From the NCBI GenBank assembly GCA_024707405.1, contig JANPZU010000002.1, forward strand, positions 62,001-126,000: a stretch of DNA of 64,000 bases, given 5' to 3'. Shown here piece by piece: positions 51,490 to 61,286 of this stretch. The first letter of the stretch is position 1. Each line of letters begins with the position of its first letter. The stretch comes from Luteimonas sp. Its GTDB lineage: Bacteria > Pseudomonadota > Gammaproteobacteria > Xanthomonadales > Xanthomonadaceae. The notes beneath the pieces were generated by a model. That model saw only the letters and a program-made list of their open reading frames with translations, did not search any database and was not told the origin of the DNA. Both the position numbers and the translations under genes were made by a program.

Positions 51490-53838
51490 ATGCCTCGTCG
51501 TTTGCTTCCGTGGCTGCGTTGGGGCGCCGTTGCCTTCCTCGTTTCGCTGCTCGCGCTCGACCTCGCGTTCCCGCCGAAACTGCCGAAAGCCCGCGACACC
51601 AGCACGCTCGTGGTCGCGCGCGACGGCACGCCGTTGCGTGCATTCGCCGATGCCGACGGCGTCTGGCGGCATCCCGCGGATCCGGCCAGTGTCTCGCCGT
51701 TGTACCTGCAGGCCTTGCTCGGCTACGAAGATCGCTGGTTCCGGCACCATCCCGGCATCAATCCGTGGGCCTTGGCGCGTGCGGGCTGGCAATGGCTCAG
51801 GCACGGACGCATCGTGTCCGGCGGCTCGACGATCACCATGCAGGTCGCGCGCATCCTCGATGCCGAACCTGGCAGTACGCGCACGCCCTCGGGCAAGCTG
51901 GTGCAACTGTTGCGTGCATTGCAGCTCGAAGCGCATCTGTCGAAGGACGAGATCCTGTCGCTTTACCTGGAACGCGCACCATTCGGAGGCACCATCGAAG
52001 GTGTCGAAGCGGCGAGCTGGGCCTATCTCGGCAAGCCGGCTTCGCGACTGTCGCAGGCCGAGGGCGCGCTGCTGGCGGTATTGCCGCAGGCACCGACACG
52101 TCTGAGGCCCGATCGCAATCCCGATGCGGCCCGCATTGCGCGCGACAAGGTGCTCGAACGCATGGTCGAACTGGGTGCATGGAAGCGTGCCGACGTCGAC
52201 GACGCGAAGATCGAGCCGGTGGTCTCGCGCAGCCTGCGCGTGCCGGTGTCGGCGGCGTTGCTGGCGCAGCGCCTGCGCAGCGCCGCGCCGCGTGCCGAAC
52301 GCATCGAGTCGACCATCGATGCCGGCCTGCAACGCACGCTGGAAGAGCGTGTCTCCGCTTATTTTTCGTCGCTGCCAGAGCGCACGTCGGCAGCGTTGCT
52401 GGTGGTCGACAACGCGACGCTGGAAGCGAGGGCGTACGTGGGCTCGGTAGCGTTCGGCGATGCCGGCAGGCTTGGCCATGTCGACATGGTGCGCGCCTGG
52501 CGCTCGCCCGGATCGACGCTCAAGCCGTTCCTGTACGGCATTGCGCTGGACGATGGCTTGATCCATTCCGAAAGCCTGCTGGTCGATGCGCCGCAATCCT
52601 TCGGTGGCTACCGGCCTGGCAACTTCGATGCCGCTTTCAATGGCCCGGTCAGCGCAGCAACGGCACTGCGGCTCTCGCTCAACGTGCCGGCGGTGGATCT
52701 GCTCGACCGTATCGGCCCCGCACGTTTCACCGCGCGGCTGGATCACGCCGGGATCTCGCTGCGCTTTCCGCGTGGCGCAACACCGAACCTCTCGTTGATC
52801 CTTGGCGGTACCGGCGCACGCCTTGAAGATCTGGTCGGCGCGCACGCGGCGCTGCACCGCAACGGCATTGCCGGGCAGGTGCGTTACACGCCGGAGGCGG
52901 CATTGGTCGAGCGGCGGCTGTTGTCGCCGGGCGCGGCGTGGATCGTGCGCGAGATCCTCGAATCCAATCCGCGGCCCGGCGAACGGATGGAGACGTTCGA
53001 TACCGGCCGCCGCCTTCGAGTGGCGTGGAAGACCGGCACCAGCTACGGTTTCCGCGATGCCTGGGCGCTGGGTGCGACGCGACGCTACACCGTCGGCGTC
53101 TGGGTGGGGCGTCCGGACGGCACGCCGTTGCCCGGGCAATACGGCGCGGTCACTGCACTGCCGCTCCTGTTCGAGACCATCGACAGCCTGCCGAGGGAAC
53201 CCGGCGACGATGCGCGCGTGCCGGTACCTGCCAATGTCTCCGAGCGCGAAGTGTGCTGGCCACTGGGAACGGCTGCCGACGGGCAACCCGATGCGTCGTG
53301 CCAGCGGCGGATGAAGGCGTGGACGCTGGATGGTGCGGTGCCGCCGACTTTCGCCGAGCGCGATGCGCGTCTGTGGAGCACGGGCCGCGAACGCTTCGAC
53401 ATCGATCCGGCGAGTGGATTGCGATTGTCGGCCGAATGCAGCCGCCCGCATGCCCGCGAGTCGCGGGAAATCGCACGCTGGCCCGCGTTGGCATCGCCCT
53501 GGTTGTCCGCGGCCACGCGCAGTGCGTCGCGCTTGCCGTCATTGTCGCCCGATTGCATGGCCGATGGCCGCGATGCGCTGGAGGAGTTGCGCATCGAGGG
53601 CGTCAATGAAGGCGTGGCGCTCGCACGTGCGCCGGACAGCCTGGATGGCGTGAAGCTGTCCTTGCGCGCCATCGGCACATCCACGCGTATCCAGTGGCTG
53701 CTGGATGGGCGCTGGATCGCCGAAACCCACGGTGCGCAATCGTTCCGGCACGAGTTCAAGCAGCCCGGCCGACACACCTTGACCGCGCTTGCCGACAGCG
53801 GCGCCTGGAGCAGCGTGTCGTTCCGGGTAGTGCGTTGA
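51490..53838 (+). CDS. pbpC: Penicillin-binding protein 1C
   Basis: 782 aa from MPRRLLPWLRWGAVAFLVSLLALDLAF, close to E. coli PbpC (770 aa). Longer starts in the track are encoded by the preceding repeat (SPQPSPVNGRGG) and are unlikely. One transmembrane helix, a GT51 transglycosylase domain with catalytic Glu80 in LGYEDRWFRHHPGINP and GGSTITMQVAR, a transpeptidase domain with Ser342 in SPGSTLKPF, SLN at LRLSLNVPAVD, and KTGTSYGFRDAW, then the C-terminal BiPBP domain. It polymerises and cross-links peptidoglycan; its partner is the alpha-2-macroglobulin upstream. It ends 3 bp from a convergent gene. Confidence 0.95.
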   Translation: MPRRLLPWLRWGAVAFLVSLLALDLAFPPKLPKARDTSTLVVARDGTPLRAFADADGVWRHPADPASVSPLYLQALLGYEDRWFRHHPGINPWALARAGWQWLRHGRIVSGGSTITMQVARILDAEPGSTRTPSGKLVQLLRALQLEAHLSKDEILSLYLERAPFGGTIEGVEAASWAYLGKPASRLSQAEGALLAVLPQAPTRLRPDRNPDAARIARDKVLERMVELGAWKRADVDDAKIEPVVSRSLRVPVSAALLAQRLRSAAPRAERIESTIDAGLQRTLEERVSAYFSSLPERTSAALLVVDNATLEARAYVGSVAFGDAGRLGHVDMVRAWRSPGSTLKPFLYGIALDDGLIHSESLLVDAPQSFGGYRPGNFDAAFNGPVSAATALRLSLNVPAVDLLDRIGPARFTARLDHAGISLRFPRGATPNLSLILGGTGARLEDLVGAHAALHRNGIAGQVRYTPEAALVERRLLSPGAAWIVREILESNPRPGERMETFDTGRRLRVAWKTGTSYGFRDAWALGATRRYTVGVWVGRPDGTPLPGQYGAVTALPLLFETIDSLPREPGDDARVPVPANVSEREVCWPLGTAADGQPDASCQRRMKAWTLDGAVPPTFAERDARLWSTGRERFDIDPASGLRLSAECSRPHARESREIARWPALASPWLSAATRSASRLPSLSPDCMADGRDALEELRIEGVNEGVALARAPDSLDGVKLSLRAIGTSTRIQWLLDGRWIAETHGAQSFRHEFKQPGRHTLTALADSGAWSSVSFRVVR

Positions 53839-53841
53839 CGA

Positions 53842-54318
53842 TCAGATGTTCGCCAGCACGTTCTCGGCGCTGGACACCTTGAATTCGCCGGGCGCTTCCA
53901 CGAACAACTGCCTGACCACGCCGTCCTCGGCATACAGTGCGAAGCGCTTGGCACGTACGCCCATGCCATAGGCGCTGGCGTCCATCTCCAGCCCCAGCGC
54001 ACGGGCGAGGTCGCCGTTGCCGTCGGAGAGCATCATCAGTCCATCGGGCACGTGCTGGGTCGCACCCCAGGCCTGCATCACGAACGGGTCGTTCACCGCC
54101 ATGCAGGCGACCTCGATGCCGCGCTCGCGGAAGGCATCGAAATGTTCGACGAAGCCGGGCAGGTGTTTCTCCGAGCAGGTGGGCGTGAATGCGCCCGGCA
54201 CCGCGAACAGCACGACCTTGCGATCACCGAACAGGGTGGGCGTATCGATGGCCTCGATGCCGCCGTCGATGTGCTTGAGCACGACTTCCGGGATGCGTTC
54301 GCCGATCTGGATGGTCAT
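53842..54318 (-). CDS. Peroxiredoxin, Prx5 type
   Basis: 158 aa. The peroxidatic Cys48 is in VPGAFTPTCSEKHLPGF, the Prx5 PxxxTxxC motif; the conserved Arg is supplied by MGVRAKRFALY. A second Cys in GIEVACMAVNDPFVMQAWG matches the plant/bacterial Prx5 pattern and may be the resolving or a structural residue. It reduces peroxides in the cytoplasm with a thiol donor. TACACT at 54346-54351 on this strand is a candidate -10. Confidence 0.92.
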   Translation of the reverse strand: MTIQIGERIPEVVLKHIDGGIEAIDTPTLFGDRKVVLFAVPGAFTPTCSEKHLPGFVEHFDAFRERGIEVACMAVNDPFVMQAWGATQHVPDGLMMLSDGNGDLARALGLEMDASAYGMGVRAKRFALYAEDGVVRQLFVEAPGEFKVSSAENVLANI

Positions 54319-54464
54319 GGTGGTGCCTTGGTGGAGGATGGCGCGAGTGTAGCGGCCGCCCTGTCACGACGCACTCACCTCGGTTGGATCACCGGCGGTT
54401 TCGCCCGGTTAGACTGTCGCCTGTGGGCGGCGTGGCGTCGCCTGTCCGATGGTGCAAGGCCGAC

Positions 54465-55364
54465 ATGCAGTTCAAGGACTACTACGAAACCCTGGGCATA
54501 GAGCCGAATGCGGGCGAAGCGGAAATCAAGTCCGCCTATCGCCGGCTGGCGCGAAAATACCATCCCGACGTCAGCAAGGAAGCCGGGGCCGAGGACAAGT
54601 TCAAGGCCGTCAACGAGGCCTACGAAGCGCTACGCGATCCGCAGAAGCGCGCCGCCTACGACCAGTTGCGCGCGCGCGGCTACCGGCCCGGCGACGATGT
54701 GCAGGCTCCCCCGGGAGGTTTCGGCGGAGGCGCGGGCGGATTCGACTACGAAGAAGTGTTCGCGGGCGGTGGTGCCGGTGGCGGATTCAGCGACTTCTTC
54801 GAGGGTTTGTTCCGGCGTGGTGGTGGCAACGGGCGGGCGCAGCCGCGAGGGCCGCAACCAGTCGGGGACACGCGCGCCAAGCTCGCGGTCTCGCTGGAGA
54901 GCGTGCATCGCGGCGACAGCGTGCGGGTCGGCGTGGGTGGCAAGACGTTCGAGGTGCGCGTGCCCAAGGGCATCCGTCCGGGACAGGTGATCCGGTTGGC
55001 CAGGCAGGGACAGCGCGGCGGCGACCTGCTGCTCGAGATCGAATACGCGGCGCATCCACGCTTCGAGGTGGACGGACGCAACATCCTCTATTCGTTGCCG
55101 GTGGCACCGTGGGAAGCCGCGCTGGGCGCGACGGTCGCAGTGCCGACGCTCGGCGGCGATGTCGAGCTCAAGGTGCCGAAGGATTCGGAAGCCGGTCGCA
55201 AGCTGCGGCTGCGGGGACGTGGCTTGCCCGCGGCAGGGTCTGGCGTTCCGGGCGACCAGATCGTCGAGCTGGAAATCCAGGCGCCGACGGCGAAGGATGA
55301 ACGCCAGCGCGAGGCTTACGAAACTTTGCGCGATGCATTCGCGGGCGAGTGGCGCAACGCCTGA
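54465..55364 (+). CDS. cbpA: DnaJ-class co-chaperone CbpA
   Basis: 299 aa from MQFKDYYETLGIEPNAGEAEIKSAYRRLARKYHPDVS, with the HPD motif of the J domain intact. A Gly/Phe-rich linker (GGFGGGAGGFDYEEVFAGGGAGGGF) and two C-terminal substrate-binding beta domains follow (RVPKGIRPGQVIRLARQGQRGGDLLLEIEY). No zinc finger is present, so this is a type II DnaJ like CbpA. It stimulates DnaK; E. coli CbpA also binds curved DNA. TAGACT at 54411-54416 may be its -10. The partner cbpM is not next to it. Confidence 0.92.
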   Translation: MQFKDYYETLGIEPNAGEAEIKSAYRRLARKYHPDVSKEAGAEDKFKAVNEAYEALRDPQKRAAYDQLRARGYRPGDDVQAPPGGFGGGAGGFDYEEVFAGGGAGGGFSDFFEGLFRRGGGNGRAQPRGPQPVGDTRAKLAVSLESVHRGDSVRVGVGGKTFEVRVPKGIRPGQVIRLARQGQRGGDLLLEIEYAAHPRFEVDGRNILYSLPVAPWEAALGATVAVPTLGGDVELKVPKDSEAGRKLRLRGRGLPAAGSGVPGDQIVELEIQAPTAKDERQREAYETLRDAFAGEWRNA

Positions 55365-55374
55365 AGAACCGGCG

Positions 55375-55761
55375 TCAGCCCTCGTCTGGGATGGCGCTGC
55401 TGCCGATCATCCCGATGATGATCTCCGACAGTTCGGCTTCGCTGAAAGGCTTGGTGAGATAGGCTTTCGCGCCCTGGCGCATGCCCCAGACGCGGTCGGT
55501 TTCCTGATCCTTGGTGGTCACCAGCACGACGGGGATGTGGCGGGTCGCCGGATCGCGCGTCAGCGAGCGCGTGGCCTGGAAGCCGTTGAGGTTGGGCATC
55601 ACCACATCCATCAGCACCAGGTCGGGCAGGTGCAGCTTGGCGGCCTCGACGCCCGCGGCGCCGTCTTCGGCGGTGATCGCGTCGTGGCCGAGCTTCTCCA
55701 CGATGCGGCGGATGCCCATCAACTGCGACGGCGAGTCGTCGACGATCAGGATGCGCGCCAT
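55375..55761 (-). CDS. Single-domain response regulator, PilH-like
   Basis: 128 aa from MARILIVDDSPSQLMGIRRIVEKLGHDAITAEDG; the track's earlier start is unsupported. It is a CheY-type receiver only: acidic pair D8/D9, phospho-acceptor Asp52 in LVLMDVVMPNLNG, Thr in VVLVTTKDQ and Lys104 in YLTKPF. The sequence is close to PilH of type IV pilus twitching-motility systems (Chp/Pil), but other pil genes are absent here, so it may belong to another phosphorelay. It converges with cbpA with 10 bp between. Confidence 0.85.
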   Translation of the reverse strand: MARILIVDDSPSQLMGIRRIVEKLGHDAITAEDGAAGVEAAKLHLPDLVLMDVVMPNLNGFQATRSLTRDPATRHIPVVLVTTKDQETDRVWGMRQGAKAYLTKPFSEAELSEIIIGMIGSSAIPDEG

Positions 55762-55823
55762 GAGGTTCCCCGTTGGATGCTTCCGGATTGTAACGATGCA
55801 ACGCCTCCCCGCAAGGTGGGGTG

Positions 55824-56816
55824 TCAAAGCGTGACGAGCGTCCTGCCGAACGAGCCGCCGGCCAGCATGGTGTCGAAGACCTCGGGCAGTTGCGCGAGCC
55901 TGGCCTCGCGGGTGCAGATGGTGTCGAGGTGGCGCGGCTTCCAGTCGCTGGCGAGGCGTCGCCAGACTTCGTCGCGGATGTCGCGTGCGGTGCCTGCCGA
56001 CGCCACGCCCAGCAGCGAGACACCACGGATGATGAAGGGCATCACCGTGGTCGGCAGATCGTGCGAGGCGGCGAGCCCGGCGCTGGCGACGTTGCCGTAG
56101 GGCACCGTCTGCGCCAGCAGGCTGGCGAGCATCGCGCCGCCGACGTTGTCGAGGCCGCCGCCGAAGATCGCCGATTCCATCGGACGTGTCGTTGCCAGCG
56201 TCTCGCGGCCGAGCACTTCGCTGGCACCAATGGATTTCAGGTAGTCGGTGTTTTCAGGCTTGCCGCTGATCGCGTGCACTTCGTAGCCGGCGCTGCTGAA
56301 GATGTCCACGGCGAGCGAACCGACGCCGCCGGTGGCACCGGTCACGGCGAGTGGCCCCAGCGACGGTGTTTGCCGGTTCTCGGTCATGCGCAGCAGCGCG
56401 AGTGCGGCGGTGAAGCCAGCCGTGCCCAGGATCATGCTTTCGCGCAGCGTCAGTCCCGCGGGGAGGGGGATCGCCCATCGTGATTCGACGCGTGCGTACC
56501 GGGAATAACCGCCATCGCGGGTTTCACTGAGTCCGCAACCGGTGACCAGCACCGCATCGCCTTCCTTGAAGGCAGGATCGTCGGATGCGGCGACATGGCC
56601 CGCGAGGTCGATGCCACCGACCAGCGGAAAACGGCGCAGGATCTTGCCTTTGCCGGTACCAGCCAACGCGTCCTTGTAGTTGACCGAAGAGTGCGCAACT
56701 TCGACCACGATTTCGCCGGGAGACAGGGCGTCGATGGCGACCTGCTCGATGCCGCTGCGGTAGCCTGCATCGTCGTTGTGGATGCGGAAGGCATTGAAGG
56801 TTTGCATGGGGATCAT
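55824..56816 (-). CDS. Acrylyl-CoA reductase-like oxidoreductase (YhdH/AcuI family)
   Basis: 330 aa from the ATGA overlap with the upstream lipoprotein gene (MIPMQTFNAFRIH); the second Met aligns with E. coli YhdH. MDR-superfamily quinone oxidoreductase without zinc: VEVAHSSVNYKDALAGTGKGKILRRFPLVGGIDLAGHV, LGTAGFTAALALL, the NADPH-binding VTGATGGVGSLAVDIFSSAGYEV and GLAASHDLPTTVMPFIIRGVSLLGV. Characterised members reduce acryloyl-CoA with NADPH and protect against its toxicity. The other enzymes of that pathway are not nearby. Confidence 0.9.
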   Translation of the reverse strand: MIPMQTFNAFRIHNDDAGYRSGIEQVAIDALSPGEIVVEVAHSSVNYKDALAGTGKGKILRRFPLVGGIDLAGHVAASDDPAFKEGDAVLVTGCGLSETRDGGYSRYARVESRWAIPLPAGLTLRESMILGTAGFTAALALLRMTENRQTPSLGPLAVTGATGGVGSLAVDIFSSAGYEVHAISGKPENTDYLKSIGASEVLGRETLATTRPMESAIFGGGLDNVGGAMLASLLAQTVPYGNVASAGLAASHDLPTTVMPFIIRGVSLLGVASAGTARDIRDEVWRRLASDWKPRHLDTICTREARLAQLPEVFDTMLAGGSFGRTLVTL

Positions 56817-57265
56817 GGCGTGGTCTTGGTCGACGGCGCGGGGCATGCGCCGAAGGTGGGAATGGGGATCACCCGCTCGGTCAGCTCCATGCCCGGGATG
56901 GGAAGGGTTTCCTCGACGCAGTGGTACATGTCCATGGCGACGGTGACTGGATCTTCGCCACGGCACTGCACCGTATAGCCATCCAGCATTTTTCCGTAGG
57001 GGCCGATGCCGATGGATCCGATACGTTGAAAGGAGGGCGCGAGACCATCGGCGCAACGCAGGCGCGCCAGGTAATCCCTTTGTCCCTGCGGACCGTTCGC
57101 GCGCACTGGATTGCGTTGGCCGCCGAGAGGCCCCTCGAGCCTCACGTCCGGTACGGTGGCATGCGTTGACATCATGCGATCGATGTCCCGGCCCGTCATG
57201 GAAGTGCTGGAGCAGGCGCCCAGGCAGAGCAGCGCGGCGGCAAGGATGGGAAGCGAAATCTTCAT
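56813..57265 (-). CDS. Hypothetical small lipoprotein
   Basis: 150 aa from MKISLPILAAALLCLGACSSTSMTG, a clear lipoprotein signal with lipobox LGAC. The track's 81-residue N-terminal extension has no support. The mature protein contains three further Cys (RLRCADG, VQCRGEDP, YHCVEE, one more in FGACPAP), suggesting disulfides in the periplasm. I recognise no domain. It overlaps the acuI-like start. Confidence 0.7.
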   Translation of the reverse strand: MKISLPILAAALLCLGACSSTSMTGRDIDRMMSTHATVPDVRLEGPLGGQRNPVRANGPQGQRDYLARLRCADGLAPSFQRIGSIGIGPYGKMLDGYTVQCRGEDPVTVAMDMYHCVEETLPIPGMELTERVIPIPTFGACPAPSTKTTP

Positions 57266-57318
57266 GTCGTCCGGCTCCAGGCGATGTGCCGGGACTATAC
57301 CGCGGTGCGACAGGTTTG

Positions 57319-57442
57319 CCGCATCGCGTTGCGGCGCTTCTCGTTGATCCGCGCCAGACGAAGACATGGGCGCCGCTATGCACAACGCATCGCCATGCGC
57401 GAGTTGCTTACCGCATCGCGTTTCGGCGCTTCTCGTCAATCC
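57319..57442. repeat. Direct repeat: duplicated 3' end of the LOG gene
   Basis: CCGCATCGCGTTGCGGCGCT... (57319-57350) and CCGCATCGCGTTTCGGCGCT... (57411-57442) are 32-bp copies with 29 identities. The second is the end of the LOG coding sequence; the first would encode INEKRRNAMR downstream of its stop. Confidence 0.6.
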
Positions 57443-58001
57443 ACTTTTCCGCCCGGGCCGGCGTGTAGTTGCGCATCCACTGCAACATCGCATCGATGTC
57501 GTCGCCATGCCACAGGTCGGTGCGCTGGTCGGCGTGCAGGAAACGTTCGGCGACCATGCGGTCGATCATGCCGATCAACGGTTCGTAGAAACCATCGATG
57601 TCGAGGAAGGCGCAAGGCTTGTTGCCGATGCCGAGCTGGCGCCAGGTGAGCATCTCGAAGATCTCTTCCATGGTTCCGAAGCCGCCGGGCAGGGCAACGA
57701 AGGCGTCGGACAGGTCAAACATGCGTGACTTGCGTTCGTGCATCGAACCGACGATCTCCAGCTCGGTCACGCCGCGATGCGCGACTTCCCAATCTGCAAG
57801 CTGCTTCGGGATGACGCCAGTGACTTCGCCGCCCGCCGACAGCACCGCATCGGCGACGATGCCCATCAGGCCGACGTTGCCGCCGCCGTAGACCAGGCGC
57901 AGCCCTTCCTTCGCGATGCGATCGCCGAGTGCGGCCGCACGGTCGGCGTAGATCGGCTTGCTACCGGCGTTGGAACCGCAATAGACACAAATGGATTGCA
58001 T
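57408..58001 (-). CDS. LOG family protein (nucleoside 5'-monophosphate phosphoribohydrolase)
   Basis: 197 aa from MQSICVYCGSNAGSKPIYADRAAALGDRIA. The family motif PGGFGTMEEIFEMLTW (PGGxGTxxE) and SMHERKSRMFDLSDAFVALPGG are complete. LOG proteins cleave AMP-type cytokinin ribotides, or nucleotide monophosphates generally, releasing the base; the plant-hormone role need not apply in this bacterium. It lies 3 bp after the small exported-protein gene and is probably cotranscribed. Confidence 0.93.
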   Translation of the reverse strand: MQSICVYCGSNAGSKPIYADRAAALGDRIAKEGLRLVYGGGNVGLMGIVADAVLSAGGEVTGVIPKQLADWEVAHRGVTELEIVGSMHERKSRMFDLSDAFVALPGGFGTMEEIFEMLTWRQLGIGNKPCAFLDIDGFYEPLIGMIDRMVAERFLHADQRTDLWHGDDIDAMLQWMRNYTPARAEKWIDEKRRNAMR

Positions 58002-58004
58002 GGA

Positions 58005-58385
58005 TCAGGTTTCCGAAGAATTGGAGTGCATGGCGCTGTCGTGGTTGGCCGGACGGGCGCAATCCACTGACTCCACCGTTCCGCCGCTGTAGCGGACGCT
58101 GGAGATAACCGAAACACCCTGCGAATCGGTGCCGTACCAGAAGTCGATTGCGTAGCTGCCGGGAGGCGGATTTCCGCCAGGGCCTGCGGCTGAATGACCG
58201 GAGAGCGTGCTGTCGGGTTCCCTGCCCATGACGGCGAGGGCATCACGGTAGTTCATGCCGACGCGAAGTTGCGAGCAACGGTCGTGAACGCCAGCGTTTT
58301 CAGACTTTGGGTCGGTCATGGATTCGGCAGCAGTCGCAGTGGACGCAAAGGCGGCGATGGAGAGCAGGATGGCAGGGAATGACAT
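58005..58385 (-). CDS. Hypothetical exported protein
   Basis: 126 aa with a signal peptide (MSFPAILLSIAAFASTATAA). The middle LRVGMNYRDALAVMGREPDSTLSGHSAAGPGG and SYAIDFWYG recall the BamE/SmpA-type beta fold in miniature, but the match is too short to assign. Two Cys (DRCSQL, VDCARP) may form a disulfide. It sits between lpdA and the LOG gene. Confidence 0.65.
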   Translation of the reverse strand: MSFPAILLSIAAFASTATAAESMTDPKSENAGVHDRCSQLRVGMNYRDALAVMGREPDSTLSGHSAAGPGGNPPPGSYAIDFWYGTDSQGVSVISSVRYSGGTVESVDCARPANHDSAMHSNSSET

Positions 58386-58451
58386 GTTGGCGATTCCGGA
58401 AACAACACGGCCCGGAACGATGTCCGGGCCGTCGTGCGTGGTGCGCTGCGA

Positions 58452-60014
<1,563 letters not shown>

Positions 60015-61250
60015 TCAGAGCCCCAGCACCATGCGGCCGGGATTTTCGAGCTGGTTCTTGATGTCGACCAGGAACAGCACCGCGTCCTTGCCGTCGATGA
60101 TGCGGTGGTCGTAGCTCAGCGCGATGTACATCATCGGTGCGGCGATGACCTGGCCGTTCTCGACGATGGCGCGGTCCTTGATGGCATGCATGCCGAGGAT
60201 CGCCGACTGCGGCGGGTTGACGATCGGTGTGGACATCAGCGAGCCGAAGGTGCCGCCGTTGGTGATGGTGAAGGTGCCGCCCTGCAGGTCTTCCAGCTTC
60301 AGGCCGCCCTGGCGCGAGGCCACGGCGAAGTCGGCGATGCCCTTCTCGATCTCGGCGAACGACATGCGCTCGACGTTGCGCAGCACCGGCGTCACCAGAC
60401 CCTTGTCGGTGGAGATGGCCACCGAGATGTCGGCATAGCCGTGGTAGATGATGTCGTCGCCATCGACCGAGGCATTGACCACCGGGTGGCGCTGCAACGC
60501 GTTCGCCGCGGCCTTGGCGAAGAAGCTCATGAAGCCGAGCTTGACGCCAGTGTCCTTCTGGAACTGCTCGCCCAGCTGCTTGCGCAGCGCCATCACGTTC
60601 GACAGGTTGACCTCGTTGAACGACGTCAGCATGGCGATGGAATTCTTCGACTGCATCAGGCGCTCGGCGATGCGCTTGCGGATGCGCGTCATCGGCACGC
60701 GTTCTTCCGGACGCGCGCCACCGGAGACGCCCGCGGTCTTGCCGCTGGCGTAGTTGACCAGGTCTTCCTTGGTCACCGCGCCGCGGCGGCCGGTGCCTTC
60801 GACCTGCGACGGGTCGATGCCCTGGGTGACGGCGGTGAAGCGCGCGCCGGGCGGCAGCGAGTCCGCGCCGGAAACCGATGCAGGTTTGGTGGAGGCAGGT
60901 GCCTTGTCGTCGGCTTTCTTCGCCTCGGCCTTGGGTTGCACTTCCTCGGCGCCGGCGGCTGGTGCTTCCTTGCCCTTGCTGCCGGATTCGGCGGCGGGTG
61001 CGGATGCGGCAGCGCCTTCCTCGATCACGGCGATGACCTGCGAGCTGGTCACGGTGGCGCCTTCCTCGAAGCGGATTTCCTTCAGCACACCATCGACGGT
61101 GGAGGGCACTTCCAGCACGACCTTGTCGGTCTCGAGGTCGACGATGTTCTCGTCGCGCTTGACCGCGTCGCCCGGCTTCTTGTGCCAGCTGGCGATGGTG
61201 GCGTCGGAGACGGATTCGGGCAGGACGGGAACTTTGATTTCAGTGGCCAT
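60015..61250 (-). CDS. sucB: 2-oxoglutarate dehydrogenase E2, dihydrolipoyl succinyltransferase
   Basis: 411 aa. The lipoyl domain (residues 1-80) has the lipoylated Lys in [13 protein letters not shown]. An Ala/Pro/Lys/Glu linker (about 85-125) precedes the E3-binding domain ([33 protein letters not shown]), then the catalytic domain with [53 protein letters not shown] and the active-site [15 protein letters not shown]. It forms the core of the TCA-cycle complex. It lies 36 bp after sucA. Confidence 0.97.
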   Translation of the reverse strand: MATEIKVPVLPESVSDATIASWHKKPGDAVKRDENIVDLETDKVVLEVPSTVDGVLKEIRFEEGATVTSSQVIAVIEEGAAASAPAAESGSKGKEAPAAGAEEVQPKAEAKKADDKAPASTKPASVSGADSLPPGARFTAVTQGIDPSQVEGTGRRGAVTKEDLVNYASGKTAGVSGGARPEERVPMTRIRKRIAERLMQSKNSIAMLTSFNEVNLSNVMALRKQLGEQFQKDTGVKLGFMSFFAKAAANALQRHPVVNASVDGDDIIYHGYADISVAISTDKGLVTPVLRNVERMSFAEIEKGIADFAVASRQGGLKLEDLQGGTFTITNGGTFGSLMSTPIVNPPQSAILGMHAIKDRAIVENGQVIAAPMMYIALSYDHRIIDGKDAVLFLVDIKNQLENPGRMVLGL

Positions 61251-61286
61251 GCGAGGCTTCCTGGCGGTGCGGCGTGTGAAGGAGGG

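Noticed and set aside
46132-53451. 2,439-aa antisense ORF opposite the alpha-2-macroglobulin and pbpC genes
   Set aside because: It mirrors two well-supported genes whose GC-rich third positions suppress stops on the other strand. The translation is rich in R, H, Q and A with no family-like motif.
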